Origin: Halomarina rubra
Lineage (GTDB): Archaea > Halobacteriota > Halobacteria > Halobacteriales > Haloarculaceae
Length of the DNA stretch: 64,000 nucleotides
Assembly: GCF_023699475.1 (NCBI RefSeq)
Contig: NZ_JALXFV010000005.1
Span: 62,001-126,000, forward strand
Reading direction: 5' to 3'
The position numbers and the translations under genes were made by a program. Of this stretch, positions 8,934 to 16,813 are shown piece after piece. The notes beneath the pieces are model-generated. The model was not told the origin of the DNA. It searched no databases and was given only the letters and a program-made list of their open reading frames with translations. The stretch's first letter is position 1. Every line of letters starts with the position of its first letter.

Positions 8934-8939
8934 TTTATG
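8934..8939 (+). promoter_or_regulatory. TATA element of the UspA gene
   Basis: TTTATG, centred 27 bp before the ATG at 8964, consistent with a leaderless transcript. Confidence 0.5.
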
Positions 8940-8963
8940 ACGGTACGGGGTGTGGGTCGTGGT

Positions 8964-9362
8964 ATGACAACGTTCATCGCGGCGACGAAGAACGTCGAGA
9001 CGAGCGACCGAATCAACGAGTACCTCGCCGGACGGACGACGGCGGACGACACCGTCTACGTCGTCAACTCCCAGGAGGGCGGCGAGCAGTCCAGTTCCGA
9101 CGACATCCGCGGCGGCACGGAGGCCATCGACACGCTCGTCGATGGCCTCGCCGCCACCGTCGAGACCCACCAGTTCGTCCGTGGCAACGACCCGGCCGAG
9201 GACATCCTCGCGGCCGCCGAGGAGTACGACGCCGACGAGATACTCATCGCCATCCGCAAGCGCAACCCGACGGGGAAGATCGTGTTCGGCTCGACGGCAC
9301 AGGACCTCCTGCTCTCGACGCGGCGGCCCGTGGTGGCGATTCCGCTCGAGACGGACCGCTAG
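8964..9362 (+). CDS. Universal stress protein (UspA) family protein
   Basis: A 132-residue single UspA domain. The C-terminal half has the family pattern: AAEEYDADEILIAIRKRNPTG near residue 84, then GSTAQDLLLSTRRPVVAIPLE, which is the end strand of the Usp fold. The ATP-binding G-x2-G-x9-G-S/T signature is present only in part (K-I-V-F-G-S-T), with fewer glycines than in ATP-binding Usps. Usp proteins are cytoplasmic and linked to stress responses; the exact role is unknown. A TATA box sits 27 bp upstream of the ATG. Confidence 0.8.
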   Translation: MTTFIAATKNVETSDRINEYLAGRTTADDTVYVVNSQEGGEQSSSDDIRGGTEAIDTLVDGLAATVETHQFVRGNDPAEDILAAAEEYDADEILIAIRKRNPTGKIVFGSTAQDLLLSTRRPVVAIPLETDR

Positions 9363-9404
9363 GCAGGGACTACCTTTAGGGGTCTCTCACAAATATTGCG
9401 CTAC

Positions 9405-9671
9405 ATGGAGGACACCCGTCACTACCTGCGACAGGCGAGCGAACAGCTAGACGCCAGTGCGGACGGCGTCCGAGACATGGGGACGAGAGCGACCATCTCG
9501 TTCCTCGCGAGCGAACTCTCGGACGTCGCACGTGACGGGCGGGGGGCGGATATCGAGCGCTTCGAACGCGCGCTCGACACACTGGAGAAAGACCTCTCGG
9601 GGTCGGCGGGGGTCTCGGTCCGCCGGGCGCGTCGGAACCTCGAACGCTACGACTCCTCGGCCAGCACGTAG
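9405..9671 (+). CDS. Small helical haloarchaeal protein
   Basis: An 88-residue charged protein (MEDTRHYLRQASEQLD at its start) predicted to be almost entirely alpha-helical. Alternating acidic and basic residues and short heptad-like leucines suggest a helical hairpin. It resembles small haloarchaeal proteins of unknown function, possibly the DUF7553 group. I recognise no catalytic motif. The last 25 bases overlap the 3' end of the convergent gene at 9647. A TTG nine bases upstream could extend it by three residues. Confidence 0.6.
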   Translation: MEDTRHYLRQASEQLDASADGVRDMGTRATISFLASELSDVARDGRGADIERFERALDTLEKDLSGSAGVSVRRARRNLERYDSSAST

Positions 9672-10933
9672 TCGGCCAGCGTCGGGACGAACGTCCCCAC
9701 GTCGGTCACCATCCCGACGGCCTGCGCGCTGCCCCGGTCGAGCAGTTGCGTCACCGTCGCGGGGTTGATGTCGACGCAGACGACCCGCGTCGTCGACGGG
9801 AGGCAGTTGCCGACCGCGACGGAGTGCAACAGCGTCGAGAGCATCATCACCATGTCGGCCTCGTGGGCCTGCCGGCGCAGCGCGTTCTGGGCCTCGATGG
9901 CGTCGGTGATGGTGTCGGGGAGCGGCCCGTCGTCGCGAATCGACCCCGCGAGCACGAACTCCACGTCGTTCTCGACGCACTCGTACATCACCCCGGAGTC
10001 GACCAGTCCCTCGGCGACGGCCTCGGGGATGCCGCCAGCGCGGATGACCTCGCTGATGGTGTAGATGTGGTGTTTGTGGCCTTTCCGGGGGTGGTCGAGC
10101 GTCTCGGTGTCCATACCCAGCGAGGTGCCGTAGCGGTCGCGTTCGATGTCGTGGACGGCGAAGCCGTTACCCGCCGACAGCATGTCGACGTACCCCTCCC
10201 GGACGAGTCGCGCGAGGGCCTCGCGTGCGCCGGTGTGGATGACCGCCGGGCCGGCGACGACGAGCACCTTCCCGCCGTCGGCTTTGACACGGCGGAGTTC
10301 CTCGGCGATCTGTGAGATGGTCGACTCGGAGGGGCGCTCGGCGGAGACCCCACCCTGCATGAACCCGAAGGCACGCTTCTCGCGCGGGCGTTCGGGCGGG
10401 TGGACCCGAATGCCTGTCTCGCCAGTGACGACGAGGTCGCCCGCCTCGATGGCGTTGAGCACCTTCGTCTCGGCCCACGGTCCCTCGCCGTCGGGCGCGT
10501 GGTTGAGAGCGGACCGCTCGGCACCACGGTCGCCGCCCTCGTCCGCCGGGTGGACGACGACCGCACAGTCCATCTCGATGCGCTCGACGGGGAGCCACTC
10601 GCCCTCGAAGCGGACCTCCGTCGGGTGGTTCGTCGTCGAGTAGAACCCCTCGGGGACGACCCGGTCGGCGCTCGCCGGGGTGAGGTGCGCGTCCTGTGGG
10701 TCGGCGGGGTTCGCCCCGTGCTGGTGGAGTTCGTGGACGATGGACTGGAGCGTCACCGGGTCCTCGGCGGTGACGGTCATCCGGCAGTACGACTCCTCGG
10801 TCTTCGAGCGACCGACGCGGAACTCCTCGACGTCGAACGCCCCGTCGAGGTCCATGACGATGCCGAAACACGCCTGCATCATCCCGGAGTCGATGATGTG
10901 ACCCTCCAGTTCGACCACGCGAGAGACTGACAT
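9647..10933 (-). CDS. LOR/SDH-domain protein, archaeal ornithine cyclodeaminase type (TIGR00300)
   Basis: A 428-residue cytoplasmic enzyme. The N-terminal 100 residues form the LOR/SDH bifunctional-enzyme domain (VVELEGHIIDSGMMQACF, with a Cys shared across the family). The C-terminal part (about 180-428) has a dinucleotide-binding region (KVLVVAGPAVIHTGAREAL near residue 217) and SAGNGFAVHDIE. Members from methanogens and cyanobacteria (AgrE/ArgZ C-terminal half) convert ornithine to proline with ammonia release, using bound NAD. That activity is inferred from the family. The ATG at 10933 fits the family start. It overlaps the convergent small gene at 9405 by 25 bp. Confidence 0.82.
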   Translation of the reverse strand: MSVSRVVELEGHIIDSGMMQACFGIVMDLDGAFDVEEFRVGRSKTEESYCRMTVTAEDPVTLQSIVHELHQHGANPADPQDAHLTPASADRVVPEGFYSTTNHPTEVRFEGEWLPVERIEMDCAVVVHPADEGGDRGAERSALNHAPDGEGPWAETKVLNAIEAGDLVVTGETGIRVHPPERPREKRAFGFMQGGVSAERPSESTISQIAEELRRVKADGGKVLVVAGPAVIHTGAREALARLVREGYVDMLSAGNGFAVHDIERDRYGTSLGMDTETLDHPRKGHKHHIYTISEVIRAGGIPEAVAEGLVDSGVMYECVENDVEFVLAGSIRDDGPLPDTITDAIEAQNALRRQAHEADMVMMLSTLLHSVAVGNCLPSTTRVVCVDINPATVTQLLDRGSAQAVGMVTDVGTFVPTLADYVLAEES

Positions 10934-11009
10934 ACCGGCGAGTCGGTGCGGGGGGAGAAAGCGGTTACCCGTCGGGCAAACCGTGTCGCTTCCCGACTAC
11001 CCTCCGTAC

Positions 11010-11402
11010 TCAGTCGCCTGCGGGGGCGTCCGAGCGACAGTCGACGGCCCACTCGTGGTCCGTCGTGGCGACGAGACGGTCGTACAGCGCCGCCAGCCCC
11101 GGCGGTTCGGTCGCCGGCAGGACGTGGAGTTCGATAGTGCCGTCTCGGATTCCCGCACGGAACGTGTCGCCGGTGACGTCGTCGTGGACGGTGTACAGCG
11201 GCATCGGGAGGTCGAACCAGTCGCCGTAACGGTAGGGACCGTCGTCGAGGACGCCGACGAGCAGGCCGTCAAGGTGGTCGTCGTCCACCTCGTGGCCCTC
11301 CGGCGTGAGTCCGAACACGACCGACCCCTCGTACTCGACGGTCGTCCGCGAGTAGTTGCGGGTGGGGCGGGTCGGTAGGTCGAACGTCGGGTCCCGTGAC
11401 AC
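11010..11402 (-). CDS. Hypothetical haloarchaeal protein
   Basis: A 130-residue acidic soluble protein starting with GTG (MSRDPTFDLP). It has alternating strands such as VEYEGSVVFGLTPEG and IELHVLPAT and no transmembrane segment. The residue make-up and high third-position GC are typical of real genes here. I do not recognise the family or any catalytic motif. Upstream (11403-11471) the DNA runs into a GC-rich tandem repeat. No function is proposed. Confidence 0.6.
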   Translation of the reverse strand: MSRDPTFDLPTRPTRNYSRTTVEYEGSVVFGLTPEGHEVDDDHLDGLLVGVLDDGPYRYGDWFDLPMPLYTVHDDVTGDTFRAGIRDGTIELHVLPATEPPGLAALYDRLVATTDHEWAVDCRSDAPAGD

Positions 11403-11471
11403 GTGCCCCCGTTACTCGTCATCGGAGATAAGTTCGCGGGCCGAGACGGTGTGTCACGCCCGGCCGTTCGC

Positions 11472-11516
11472 GGCCGGTGCGGCCGGTGCGGTCGGTGCGG
11501 TCGGTGCGGTCGGTGC
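11472..11516. repeat. Five tandem copies of a 9-bp unit (GGYCGGTGC)
   Basis: Five head-to-tail copies of GGCCGGTGC or GGTCGGTGC, followed by degenerate copies to about 11550. The array lies between the divergent genes at 11010 (minus) and 11631 (plus). Nine base pairs is a multiple of three, but no supported gene crosses it. Confidence 0.85.
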
Positions 11517-11630
11517 GGTCAGTCGGTCCGTTCGGTGCGGTCGGTGTGGCCGGCAACGACTCGCGCGGCGTCCGCCGTCCGTCAGACGCCGTCGTGCGGT
11601 TTTTTGTGTTCCCTGACGACCAGTTCGAGT

Positions 11631-12071
11631 ATGATGGGATATCCGCGGGTGTCGCCGGACCTCACCGAGGACGCCGTCGTGGGCCTCCGGGCGGCCGCGT
11701 TCTTCCTCGACGTGGCGCTCGTAACGCTGGCGGCGGGCGTCCTCGCGGTGGCGCTCTCCGTCGAGGGGTGGTCGACCGGTCCGACCGCGCTGTTCTGGCT
11801 CGTGGCGTGGTTCGGCTACGTCGTCGTGTCGCAGGGACGCTACGGCCAGACGCTCGGAAAGCGACTGGTCGGCGTCGTCGTGACGACTACCGAAGGAGGG
11901 CCCTGTGGGTATCGGGCGGCACTCGTCCGCGAACTCGTTCGCCTGGGCGACCTGCTGTCGCTGGGCGTCGTCGGGTCGCTCGTCCGCGTCGGGTCGCGAC
12001 GCCAGCGCCTCGGAGACCTCGCGGCCGGCACCGTCGTCGTCCCGGCGAACCGCGAGGCCCGCCGTCTGTAA
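11631..12071 (+). CDS. RDD family membrane protein
   Basis: A 146-residue integral membrane protein of the RDD family. RAAAFFLDVALVTLAAG near residue 17 carries the N-terminal Arg and Asp of the first RDD helix. GQTLGKRLVGVVV near residue 66 is the conserved loop between helices, and LVRELVRLGDLLSLGVVG near residue 93 is the third helix. A closing SRRQRLGDLAAGTVVV is also typical. Function is unknown across most of the family; some bacterial members are cation antiporters. I chose the first of two ATGs (11631). A run of six T residues at about 11600-11605 precedes the start. Confidence 0.8.
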   Translation: MMGYPRVSPDLTEDAVVGLRAAAFFLDVALVTLAAGVLAVALSVEGWSTGPTALFWLVAWFGYVVVSQGRYGQTLGKRLVGVVVTTTEGGPCGYRAALVRELVRLGDLLSLGVVGSLVRVGSRRQRLGDLAAGTVVVPANREARRL

Positions 12072-12187
12072 CGACGCCATCTGTGACGAGCCGTCGGTCG
12101 TCGTCCGCCGCGACTCGTCGCCGCTCGGACTGTCAGCGAGCCGGGGCGTAGCGAACCCTCTTGCCCGTGTCGCCCCTCCCCGACTGT

Positions 12188-12874
12188 ATGTGTGGACGCT
12201 ACAGTCTCTTCGTCGCCCCCGACGACCTCGAACGGCGGTTCGACGCCCGCCTCGACGTCGAGTACCGCCCCCGCTACAACGCTGCGCCCAGCCAGTCGTT
12301 GCCCGTGATTCGGGACGTCTCGCCCGACACCGTCACCGAGTCGCGCTGGGGACTCCTCCCGTCGTGGGCCGACGACGAGGGCGACGGCATCATCAACGCC
12401 CGCGCGGAGACGCTCGACGAGAAGCCGGCGTTCCGCGAGGCGTACCGCGAGCGACGCTGTCTCGTCCCCGCCGACGGGTTCTACGAGTGGAAAGAGGAGG
12501 CGGGCGGGAAGCAGCCCTACCGCATCACCCGGCGTGACGGCGAACCGTTCGCGCTGGCGGGGCTCTACCAGGAGTGGACGCCGAAACAGCAACAGACCGG
12601 TCTCGGCGAGTTCGCGAGCGGCGGGCCCGACACCGAGGCCGACCCCATCGAGACGTTCACCGTCGTCACTCGCGAGCCGACACCGTTCATGGCGCAGTAC
12701 CACCACCGGATGGCGCTCGTCCTCGACCCGGCCGACGAGGACGCGTGGCTGGAGGGCGCGAGCGTCACGGACGTCTCGGTACCGAGCGACGACGCCTTCC
12801 GCGCCTACCCGGTGTCGACGGCAGTGAACAACCCCGCGAACGATACGCCCGAGGTCGTTGAGGAACTGGCGTAG
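12188..12874 (+). CDS. SRAP family protein (YedK/HMCES-like)
   Basis: A 228-residue SOS-response-associated peptidase-type protein. These proteins crosslink through an N-terminal cysteine to abasic sites in single-stranded DNA and so shield them from cleavage. MCGRYS gives the essential Cys2 once Met is removed. YNAAPSQ, WGLLPSWA, INARAET, PADGFYEWK (catalytic Glu) and the HHRM histidine segment near residue 175 are all in place, so the enzyme should be intact. An Asp/Glu-rich insert near residue 150 is typical of halophiles. The ATG at 12188 is fixed by the need for Cys2. Confidence 0.9.
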   Translation: MCGRYSLFVAPDDLERRFDARLDVEYRPRYNAAPSQSLPVIRDVSPDTVTESRWGLLPSWADDEGDGIINARAETLDEKPAFREAYRERRCLVPADGFYEWKEEAGGKQPYRITRRDGEPFALAGLYQEWTPKQQQTGLGEFASGGPDTEADPIETFTVVTREPTPFMAQYHHRMALVLDPADEDAWLEGASVTDVSVPSDDAFRAYPVSTAVNNPANDTPEVVEELA

Positions 12875-12947
12875 TCGCCACTGACGACCCCGAGACACTC
12901 ACTCGAACAGCGCGGACCGGCGGGTCGCTGGCTCGACCTCGCTTCGC

Positions 12948-13460
12948 TCACTCGAACAACTCGCCGTGACGGGCCGCGAGGTCGGCGTACCCGCCCGAGG
13001 AGTAGTCGTCGAACACCTCCTCCGGGTTCACACCCGACTCCGAGAGCGGGACGTAGCTCGCGGGCGTCCCGAACGCGAACGACTCCGGTGGGATGTCGGT
13101 GCCCGGGAGGACGACGGTCCCCATCGCGACGATGCTGTCCGCGCCGACGGTGGCCTCCGAGACGGTCGCGTTGAACCCGACGAGCGCGCCGTCGTGGACG
13201 GCCGCCTCGTTGAGCACGGCCCCGTGGCCGACCATCACGCGCTCGCCGAGCGTCGAGGCGTGGAGCGTCGCGTTGTCCCCGACGTGGGAGGCCCGACCGA
13301 CCACGACCGGCCCCACGTCCCCACGGAGGACGACCCCCGGCCAGACGCTCGCGCTCGCGGCGACGTGAACGTCCCCGATGAGCGTCGACTCGCGGCTCAC
13401 GTACGCCTCCTCGTTGACGTCGGGGGTCTTCCCCCCGAACGGATACTGGCGACTGTCCAT
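12948..13460 (-). CDS. Gamma-carbonic-anhydrase-like left-handed beta-helix protein
   Basis: A 170-residue hexapeptide-repeat protein (repeated I/V-G-D/E-x-x patterns at residues 25-120) with a C-terminal helix, the fold of gamma-class carbonic anhydrases such as CamH and YrdA. The family binds zinc or iron with three histidines. Here His67 and His79 are present, but the position of the third (normally the His of GHGAVLH) is Asn84. The metal site may be incomplete and enzyme activity is doubtful, although related haloarchaeal proteins may share this change. The start ATG at 13460 is divergent from the dehydrogenase gene at 13537, with a 76-bp gap for both promoters. Confidence 0.82.
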   Translation of the reverse strand: MDSRQYPFGGKTPDVNEEAYVSRESTLIGDVHVAASASVWPGVVLRGDVGPVVVGRASHVGDNATLHASTLGERVMVGHGAVLNEAAVHDGALVGFNATVSEATVGADSIVAMGTVVLPGTDIPPESFAFGTPASYVPLSESGVNPEEVFDDYSSGGYADLAARHGELFE

Positions 13461-13536
13461 GGTGTATGTCAGCGATGTACAAGCAAATCGTTGGCGGACC
13501 CCGAGTATTGATGGTGGTCCCCGGCAATCCCGGGCT

Positions 13537-14490
13537 ATGGACCGCCTTCTACTCACGCACACCGTCTCGCGGTCCGCCGCGACGGACCTGCGTGAGGCCC
13601 TGGCCGACGAACTCCCGTCGGTGACGGTCGACTGCCCACGAACGGAGACCGAGTTCCGCGAGTCGGTCGGCGACGCCAGAGCCGTCGTCGCCGCCCGATT
13701 CCCGGCCGACCTGCTGGACGACGCCCCCGACCTGGAGTGGATACAGGCGCTATCCGCCGGCGTCGACCGCTACCCCCGCGAGGCGCTCGACGACCGCGAC
13801 GTCGCCCTGACCACGATGTCCGGCGTCCACGCCGAACCGATGGCCGAGCAGGTCGTCGGCTACCTGTTGGCGTTCGAGCGCGGCCTGCTCACCGGGATGC
13901 ACCACCAACAGCGCGGCGTCTGGGAGCGCTACTCGGGGGGTGAACTGATGAAGAAGACGCTCGGTATCGTCGGCCTCGGCGCGGTCGGCACCCGCGTCGC
14001 CGAACTCGCGAGCGCCTTCGAGATGAACCTGCTCGGCGTCAAACGCGACCCGAGTACGAACGCCGGCGTCGTCGACGAGTGTTTCGGCCCCGACGGCCTC
14101 CAGGAGGTCTGTGCACGGTCGGACTACCTGCTCGTGGCCTGCCCGCTCACCGACGAGACCCGCGAGATGGTCGGCCGCGAGGAGCTCCGGCTCCTCGGTG
14201 AGGACGGCGTGCTCGTCAACGTCGCGCGCGGCGCGGTCGTCGACCAGGACGCGCTCGTGAGCGCGCTCCAGTACCGCGTCATCGACGGGGCGGCGCTGGA
14301 CGTGTTCGAGACCGAACCACTGCCCGCCGACTCCCCGCTGTGGGACCTCTCGAACGTCCTCCTCACGCCACACATGGCCGGGTCGACGCCGAAGTACATG
14401 CAGCGCGCCGCGGGCATCATCGCAGCGAACTACCGCACCCTCTACGAGAACGGCGGGACGAAAGCCCACCTGCGGAACCTCGCGGACTGA
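13537..14490 (+). CDS. D-2-hydroxyacid dehydrogenase
   Basis: A 317-residue NAD(P)-dependent oxidoreductase of the D-isomer-specific 2-hydroxyacid dehydrogenase family. GIVGLGAVGTRVAELA near residue 147 is the dinucleotide-binding motif. LVNVARGAVVDQDAL near residue 228 contains the catalytic Arg, the segment near residue 258 (ALDVFETEPLP) the Glu, and LTPHMAGST near residue 281 the catalytic His. The substrate (glyoxylate, hydroxypyruvate or another 2-oxoacid) is not readable. The ATG at 13537 is preferred because the upstream in-frame sequence is antisense to the neighbouring gene. The following gene at 14587 is on the same strand, 96 bp away. Confidence 0.9.
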   Translation: MDRLLLTHTVSRSAATDLREALADELPSVTVDCPRTETEFRESVGDARAVVAARFPADLLDDAPDLEWIQALSAGVDRYPREALDDRDVALTTMSGVHAEPMAEQVVGYLLAFERGLLTGMHHQQRGVWERYSGGELMKKTLGIVGLGAVGTRVAELASAFEMNLLGVKRDPSTNAGVVDECFGPDGLQEVCARSDYLLVACPLTDETREMVGREELRLLGEDGVLVNVARGAVVDQDALVSALQYRVIDGAALDVFETEPLPADSPLWDLSNVLLTPHMAGSTPKYMQRAAGIIAANYRTLYENGGTKAHLRNLAD

Positions 14491-14586
14491 ACCGCGGGCA
14501 ACCCGGTTCGGACGGGGAGGTCGTGCCGCCCGACCCCTCCGTCCCGCGACACAACACCTACCTCGGAGCCGTGGCTCTGCGGGGAC

Positions 14587-15306
14587 GTGAAACTCGCACG
14601 CATCGCGACCGCAGACGGCGTCCGGAGCGGCCGCTACGAGGACGGCACCGTGACGACCGACGACGGCGACCGGTACGACGAGACGGAGTACGACCTGCTG
14701 GCACCGTGTGAACCGACCGCGCTCTACTGCGTCGGCCGGAACTTCGCGGCGACCGTCGAGCAGATGGGCTACGACACGCCCGAGGAGCCGGACTTCTTCA
14801 TCAAACCGCCGGTCTCCGTGCTCGCGCCGGGCGCGGACATCGAGTACCCCGATTTCACCGAGGAGTTCACCTACGCGGGCGAACTCGCCGCCGTCGTCGG
14901 CGAGGAGTGCCACGATATCACCGAGAGCGAGGTCGACGACGTGCTCCGGGGCTACACCGTGATGAACGACCTCGACGCGCTCGACCAGGTGGGCCGGACC
15001 GCGCGCAAGGCGTTCGACGGCTCCGCGCCGCTGGGACCGTACGTCGAGACCGACGTCGACCCCGACGACATCCGCATGGAGACGTACGTCGCGGGCGAGC
15101 AACGCCAGGACGCGACGACCGCACAGATGTTCTTCTCGCCCCGGGAACTGGTCGCGTACCTCTCGAAGCGGTTCACGTTCAAACCGGGCGACGTCGTCGC
15201 GTTCGGCAGCCCCGCCAACCCCGGCCTCCTCGAACCGGGCGACGAGGTCGAGATAACGTACGAGGGCGTCGGCACGCTCCGGAACACGGTCGTCGCCTCG
15301 GACTGA
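14587..15306 (+). CDS. Fumarylacetoacetate hydrolase family protein
   Basis: A 239-residue FAH-fold enzyme, the group that hydrolyses or decarboxylates 2-oxoacids formed in aromatic and sugar-acid catabolism. ALYCVGRNFAAT near residue 45 is the family's opening motif. A metal-binding acidic set follows: the Glu of FTYAGELAAVVGEE near residue 97 and the Asp of GYTVMNDLDALD. FKPGDVVAFGSP and a GDEVEI-type strand close the fold, as usual. It starts with GTG (14587). The exact substrate is unknown. It could work in series with the adjacent hydroxyacid dehydrogenase, but that is inference from position only. Confidence 0.85.
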   Translation: MKLARIATADGVRSGRYEDGTVTTDDGDRYDETEYDLLAPCEPTALYCVGRNFAATVEQMGYDTPEEPDFFIKPPVSVLAPGADIEYPDFTEEFTYAGELAAVVGEECHDITESEVDDVLRGYTVMNDLDALDQVGRTARKAFDGSAPLGPYVETDVDPDDIRMETYVAGEQRQDATTAQMFFSPRELVAYLSKRFTFKPGDVVAFGSPANPGLLEPGDEVEITYEGVGTLRNTVVASD

Positions 15307-15393
15307 CCGGCGACGAACCCCGTTCGTCGCGTCTTCACCGTGCCGACGCGAGGTTCATGTCATCTGCGCGCCAACAGCGGGTCGAACCGACGG

Positions 15394-16731
15394 ATGGCGA
15401 GCGAGTACTACCTGGTCAGCGACCTCCACATCGGCGGCGACGAGCAGTTGCGCCACTGCGAGTTCGAGGCCGAGTTCCTCGAGTTCCTGCGGGACCTCGA
15501 AGCTGAGTACACCGACGGCGAGGAGGACGCCGAACTGGTCGTCCTCGGCGACGCGTTCGGCCTCTGGGAGTTCACCGAAGTCGACGGCCTCGCGAAGTTC
15601 GACGTGCTCGTCGAGACGTACCCCGACCTGTTCGAGCAGTTGCGTGCGACCGGAGAGCACGTCCGCATCACGCTCATCCCGGGTAACCACGACTACGAGT
15701 TGGCGTGCTACCCCGAGTACCTCGACCGCCTGGCCGAGTACAACGTCACGCTCGAGCAGGAACTCCACCTCGTCCGGCACCTCGACGGGCGGAAGATCTG
15801 GATCGAACACGGGATGCAACAGGACCCGAACAACCGCATCCCGGACTTCGGGAACCCGTACGCGAACCCGCCGGGGTACTTCGTCAACCGCAACGTGACG
15901 AGCACCGCCGGCCGCCTGTCGAAACGCGGGCGGTACAACTGGCTGAAGGACATCCAGTCGGTCCAGCCGATGACCGAGATTCCCCGGTGGATGGCGTCGA
16001 ACTACTTCTACCGCGAGATGAACCCGTGGCTCCGGTACGCCGCACTCCCGTTTCTCGTGACCTTCTACGTCAGTCTCCTCGTGTTGGCCTCCGACGTCCT
16101 CGCCGAACTCACCGGCATCCGGGCGCTGGAACTGGAGACGTACCTCACCCCGCTCGGCGTCGTCGGCGAGGCGGTCAACGCCATCATCGCCATCAACATC
16201 CTGTTCGTGTTGCTGTCGCTGGTGTTCGCGATTCCGCTGTACTTCTACTACCGCGACGTCCGCAAGACGCTCCGGCGGTTCCGGGTCGTCCCCGACGAGG
16301 AGGAGGAACTCGTCGAGGACGAGGGCCCCGACGACCGGTACCTCGACGCCGCCCGCGCGGTGTTCGCCGACGACCCCGACGTGGTGGCGTTCGTCTACGG
16401 CCACACCCACCGCGCCTCGCTCACCGAACTCGACGGCCGGTACGTGCTCAACACCGGGACGTGGCTGAAGATACTCCAGCGCGTCGAGACGCCGTTCACG
16501 CCCCTTCCAGGTGTCTACCGACCGTCGTTCCGGCTCAACTACTTCCACCTCCACGAGGCCGACGGCGAGTTCGTCGTCGACTACCACGTCGTCCCGAAGG
16601 CGAACCCCCGCGAACTGTCGTGGCTCGAACGGCTGTTCTCGGTTCGCGCGCGGCCGTTCGACCCGATTCCCGAGCGGACGGTCGTCGACCGGGCGGCCGG
16701 CGTCGAGTCGGCGACCGCCGAGAGCGAGTGA
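15394..16731 (+). CDS. Metallophosphoesterase with inserted transmembrane hairpin
   Basis: A 445-residue calcineurin-like phosphoesterase. The metal-site motifs are complete: DLHIGG near residue 10, GDAFG near residue 52, GNHDYE near residue 98, and YGHTHRA near residue 336. Between the third and last motifs sit two hydrophobic segments (about residues 210-235 and 260-288), so the catalytic domain is interrupted by a membrane hairpin and the protein is membrane-anchored. This arrangement resembles archaeal and bacterial MPEs of unknown substrate. The ATG at 15394 begins MASEYYLVSDLH. The charged stretch DEEEELVEDEGPDD after the second span should be cytoplasmic. Confidence 0.85.
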   Translation: MASEYYLVSDLHIGGDEQLRHCEFEAEFLEFLRDLEAEYTDGEEDAELVVLGDAFGLWEFTEVDGLAKFDVLVETYPDLFEQLRATGEHVRITLIPGNHDYELACYPEYLDRLAEYNVTLEQELHLVRHLDGRKIWIEHGMQQDPNNRIPDFGNPYANPPGYFVNRNVTSTAGRLSKRGRYNWLKDIQSVQPMTEIPRWMASNYFYREMNPWLRYAALPFLVTFYVSLLVLASDVLAELTGIRALELETYLTPLGVVGEAVNAIIAINILFVLLSLVFAIPLYFYYRDVRKTLRRFRVVPDEEEELVEDEGPDDRYLDAARAVFADDPDVVAFVYGHTHRASLTELDGRYVLNTGTWLKILQRVETPFTPLPGVYRPSFRLNYFHLHEADGEFVVDYHVVPKANPRELSWLERLFSVRARPFDPIPERTVVDRAAGVESATAESE

Positions 16732-16813
16732 CCACCCACGAACGAGCATCCGCCGACTCCGGAAGTCGCCGGGCGCGGCGAACGCTTTTGTCCGGTGCGG
16801 CGGTCGCTCACAC

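Noticed and set aside
12898-12958. Direct repeat CTCACTCGAACA around the stop of the carbonic-anhydrase-like gene
   Set aside because: 12 bp, 49 bp apart, one copy in the coding end. Probably slippage of common codons; no further evidence of function.
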